This document shows positions 6,199 to 6,270 of a DNA stretch of 6,270 nt, piece after piece. The DNA comes from Polycyclovorans sp046565985 (lineage in GTDB: Bacteria > Pseudomonadota > Gammaproteobacteria > Nevskiales > Nevskiaceae): the NCBI GenBank assembly GCA_046565985.1, contig JBKHXN010000118.1, forward strand, positions 1 through 6,270. The letters are read 5' to 3'. Each line of letters starts with the position of its first letter. Position 1 is the stretch's first letter. Under the pieces are notes generated by a model. It was not told the origin of the DNA. It did not search any database and worked only from the letters and a program-made list of their open reading frames with translations. The translations under genes and the position numbers were made by a program.

Positions 6199-6201
6199 TC
6201 A

Positions 6202-6236
6202 AGTCGGCGCCGTTATGACCACTTCGGTACCTCTCC
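6202..6236 (-). pseudogene. Truncated tRNA-Ser copy (5' half only)
   Basis: Thirty-five nucleotides identical to the 5' part of the intact tRNA-Ser: acceptor 5' strand, complete D arm, 5' anticodon-stem strand and the first two loop bases. The match stops at the base before the anticodon, where the hairpin block begins. Without the anticodon, T arm and acceptor 3' strand it cannot make a functional tRNA, although any promoter within the shared 34-bp leader would be present in both copies. Confidence 0.85.
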
Positions 6237-6270
6237 AGTAACTCGTTTGCTGCTACAGGCGGCGCTGCCG
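6202..6270. repeat. 69-bp direct repeat, copy 2 (runs off the window)
   Basis: This copy is identical to 6041-6109 over its whole visible length and is still identical at the last base of the window, so the true repeat is probably longer. It carries the tRNA-Ser 5' half and its leader in the same orientation as the intact gene. No base has diverged, so the duplication is either recent, kept homogeneous by recombination, or an assembly effect at a repeat. Confidence 0.95.

Noticed and set aside
6128..6201. Group I intron in the tRNA anticodon loop
   Set aside because: The insertion position would fit, but 74 bp is too short for a group I intron core, and the tRNA 3' half after the 11-bp match is missing.
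5939..6241. 100-codon open frame over the tRNA on the + strand
   Set aside because: It is translated from the antisense of tRNA-Ser and the terminator; peptides of this kind are well-known false predictions over tRNA genes. The same holds for the + frame at 5713-6027 and the minus frame at 5802-6140.
6041..6270. CRISPR array or classical phage attachment site
   Set aside because: Only two repeat copies are visible, with no array of spacers or cas genes. A classical att site would duplicate the 3' end of the tRNA, not its 5' half plus 34 bp of leader; no integrase is in the window.

Overview
The window is about 6.3 kb of GC-rich bacterial chromosome with tightly packed genes. A TolC / periplasmic adaptor / RND pump set and a tRNA-Ser with an encoded CCA point to a Gram-negative proteobacterium. 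A GC-rich gammaproteobacterium is my best guess, but nothing here fixes the genus.

Left part (1-4503, + strand): the end of an operon for a tripartite drug/solute efflux pump. It holds the last 80 codons of a TolC-family outer-membrane channel, a complete membrane-fusion (adaptor) protein, and a complete HAE1-type RND proton antiporter of 1027 residues with its proton-relay residues intact. The three proteins would form one channel from inner membrane to cell exterior. The channel gene comes first, so the operon start and any regulator lie left of the window.

Middle part (4544-5832, - strand): a two-gene operon facing the pump. A DoxX-family membrane protein is followed 5 nt later by a LigB/DODA-type extradiol ring-opening dioxygenase. 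The pairing recalls DoxX-plus-dioxygenase operons linked to catechol and quinone stress in other bacteria. The convergent junction with the pump operon carries a strong nested stem-loop. The doxX-like gene has its Shine-Dalgarno sequence inside a small perfect hairpin.

Right part (5950-6270, - strand): an intact tRNA-Ser(CGA) with its own intrinsic terminator. Upstream of it lies an odd region: a second copy of the tRNA's 5' half plus its leader, identical over 69 bp up to the last base of the window. This copy stops exactly before the anticodon. It is followed by a 74-bp block of perfect hairpins and then an 11-bp piece of the tRNA's anticodon-stem/variable-arm region. This broken, hairpin-filled tRNA-Ser copy is the least ordinary thing in the window.

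I see no CRISPR array, no transposase and no recognisable new defence or biosynthetic system. The efflux and dioxygenase genes belong to known families.
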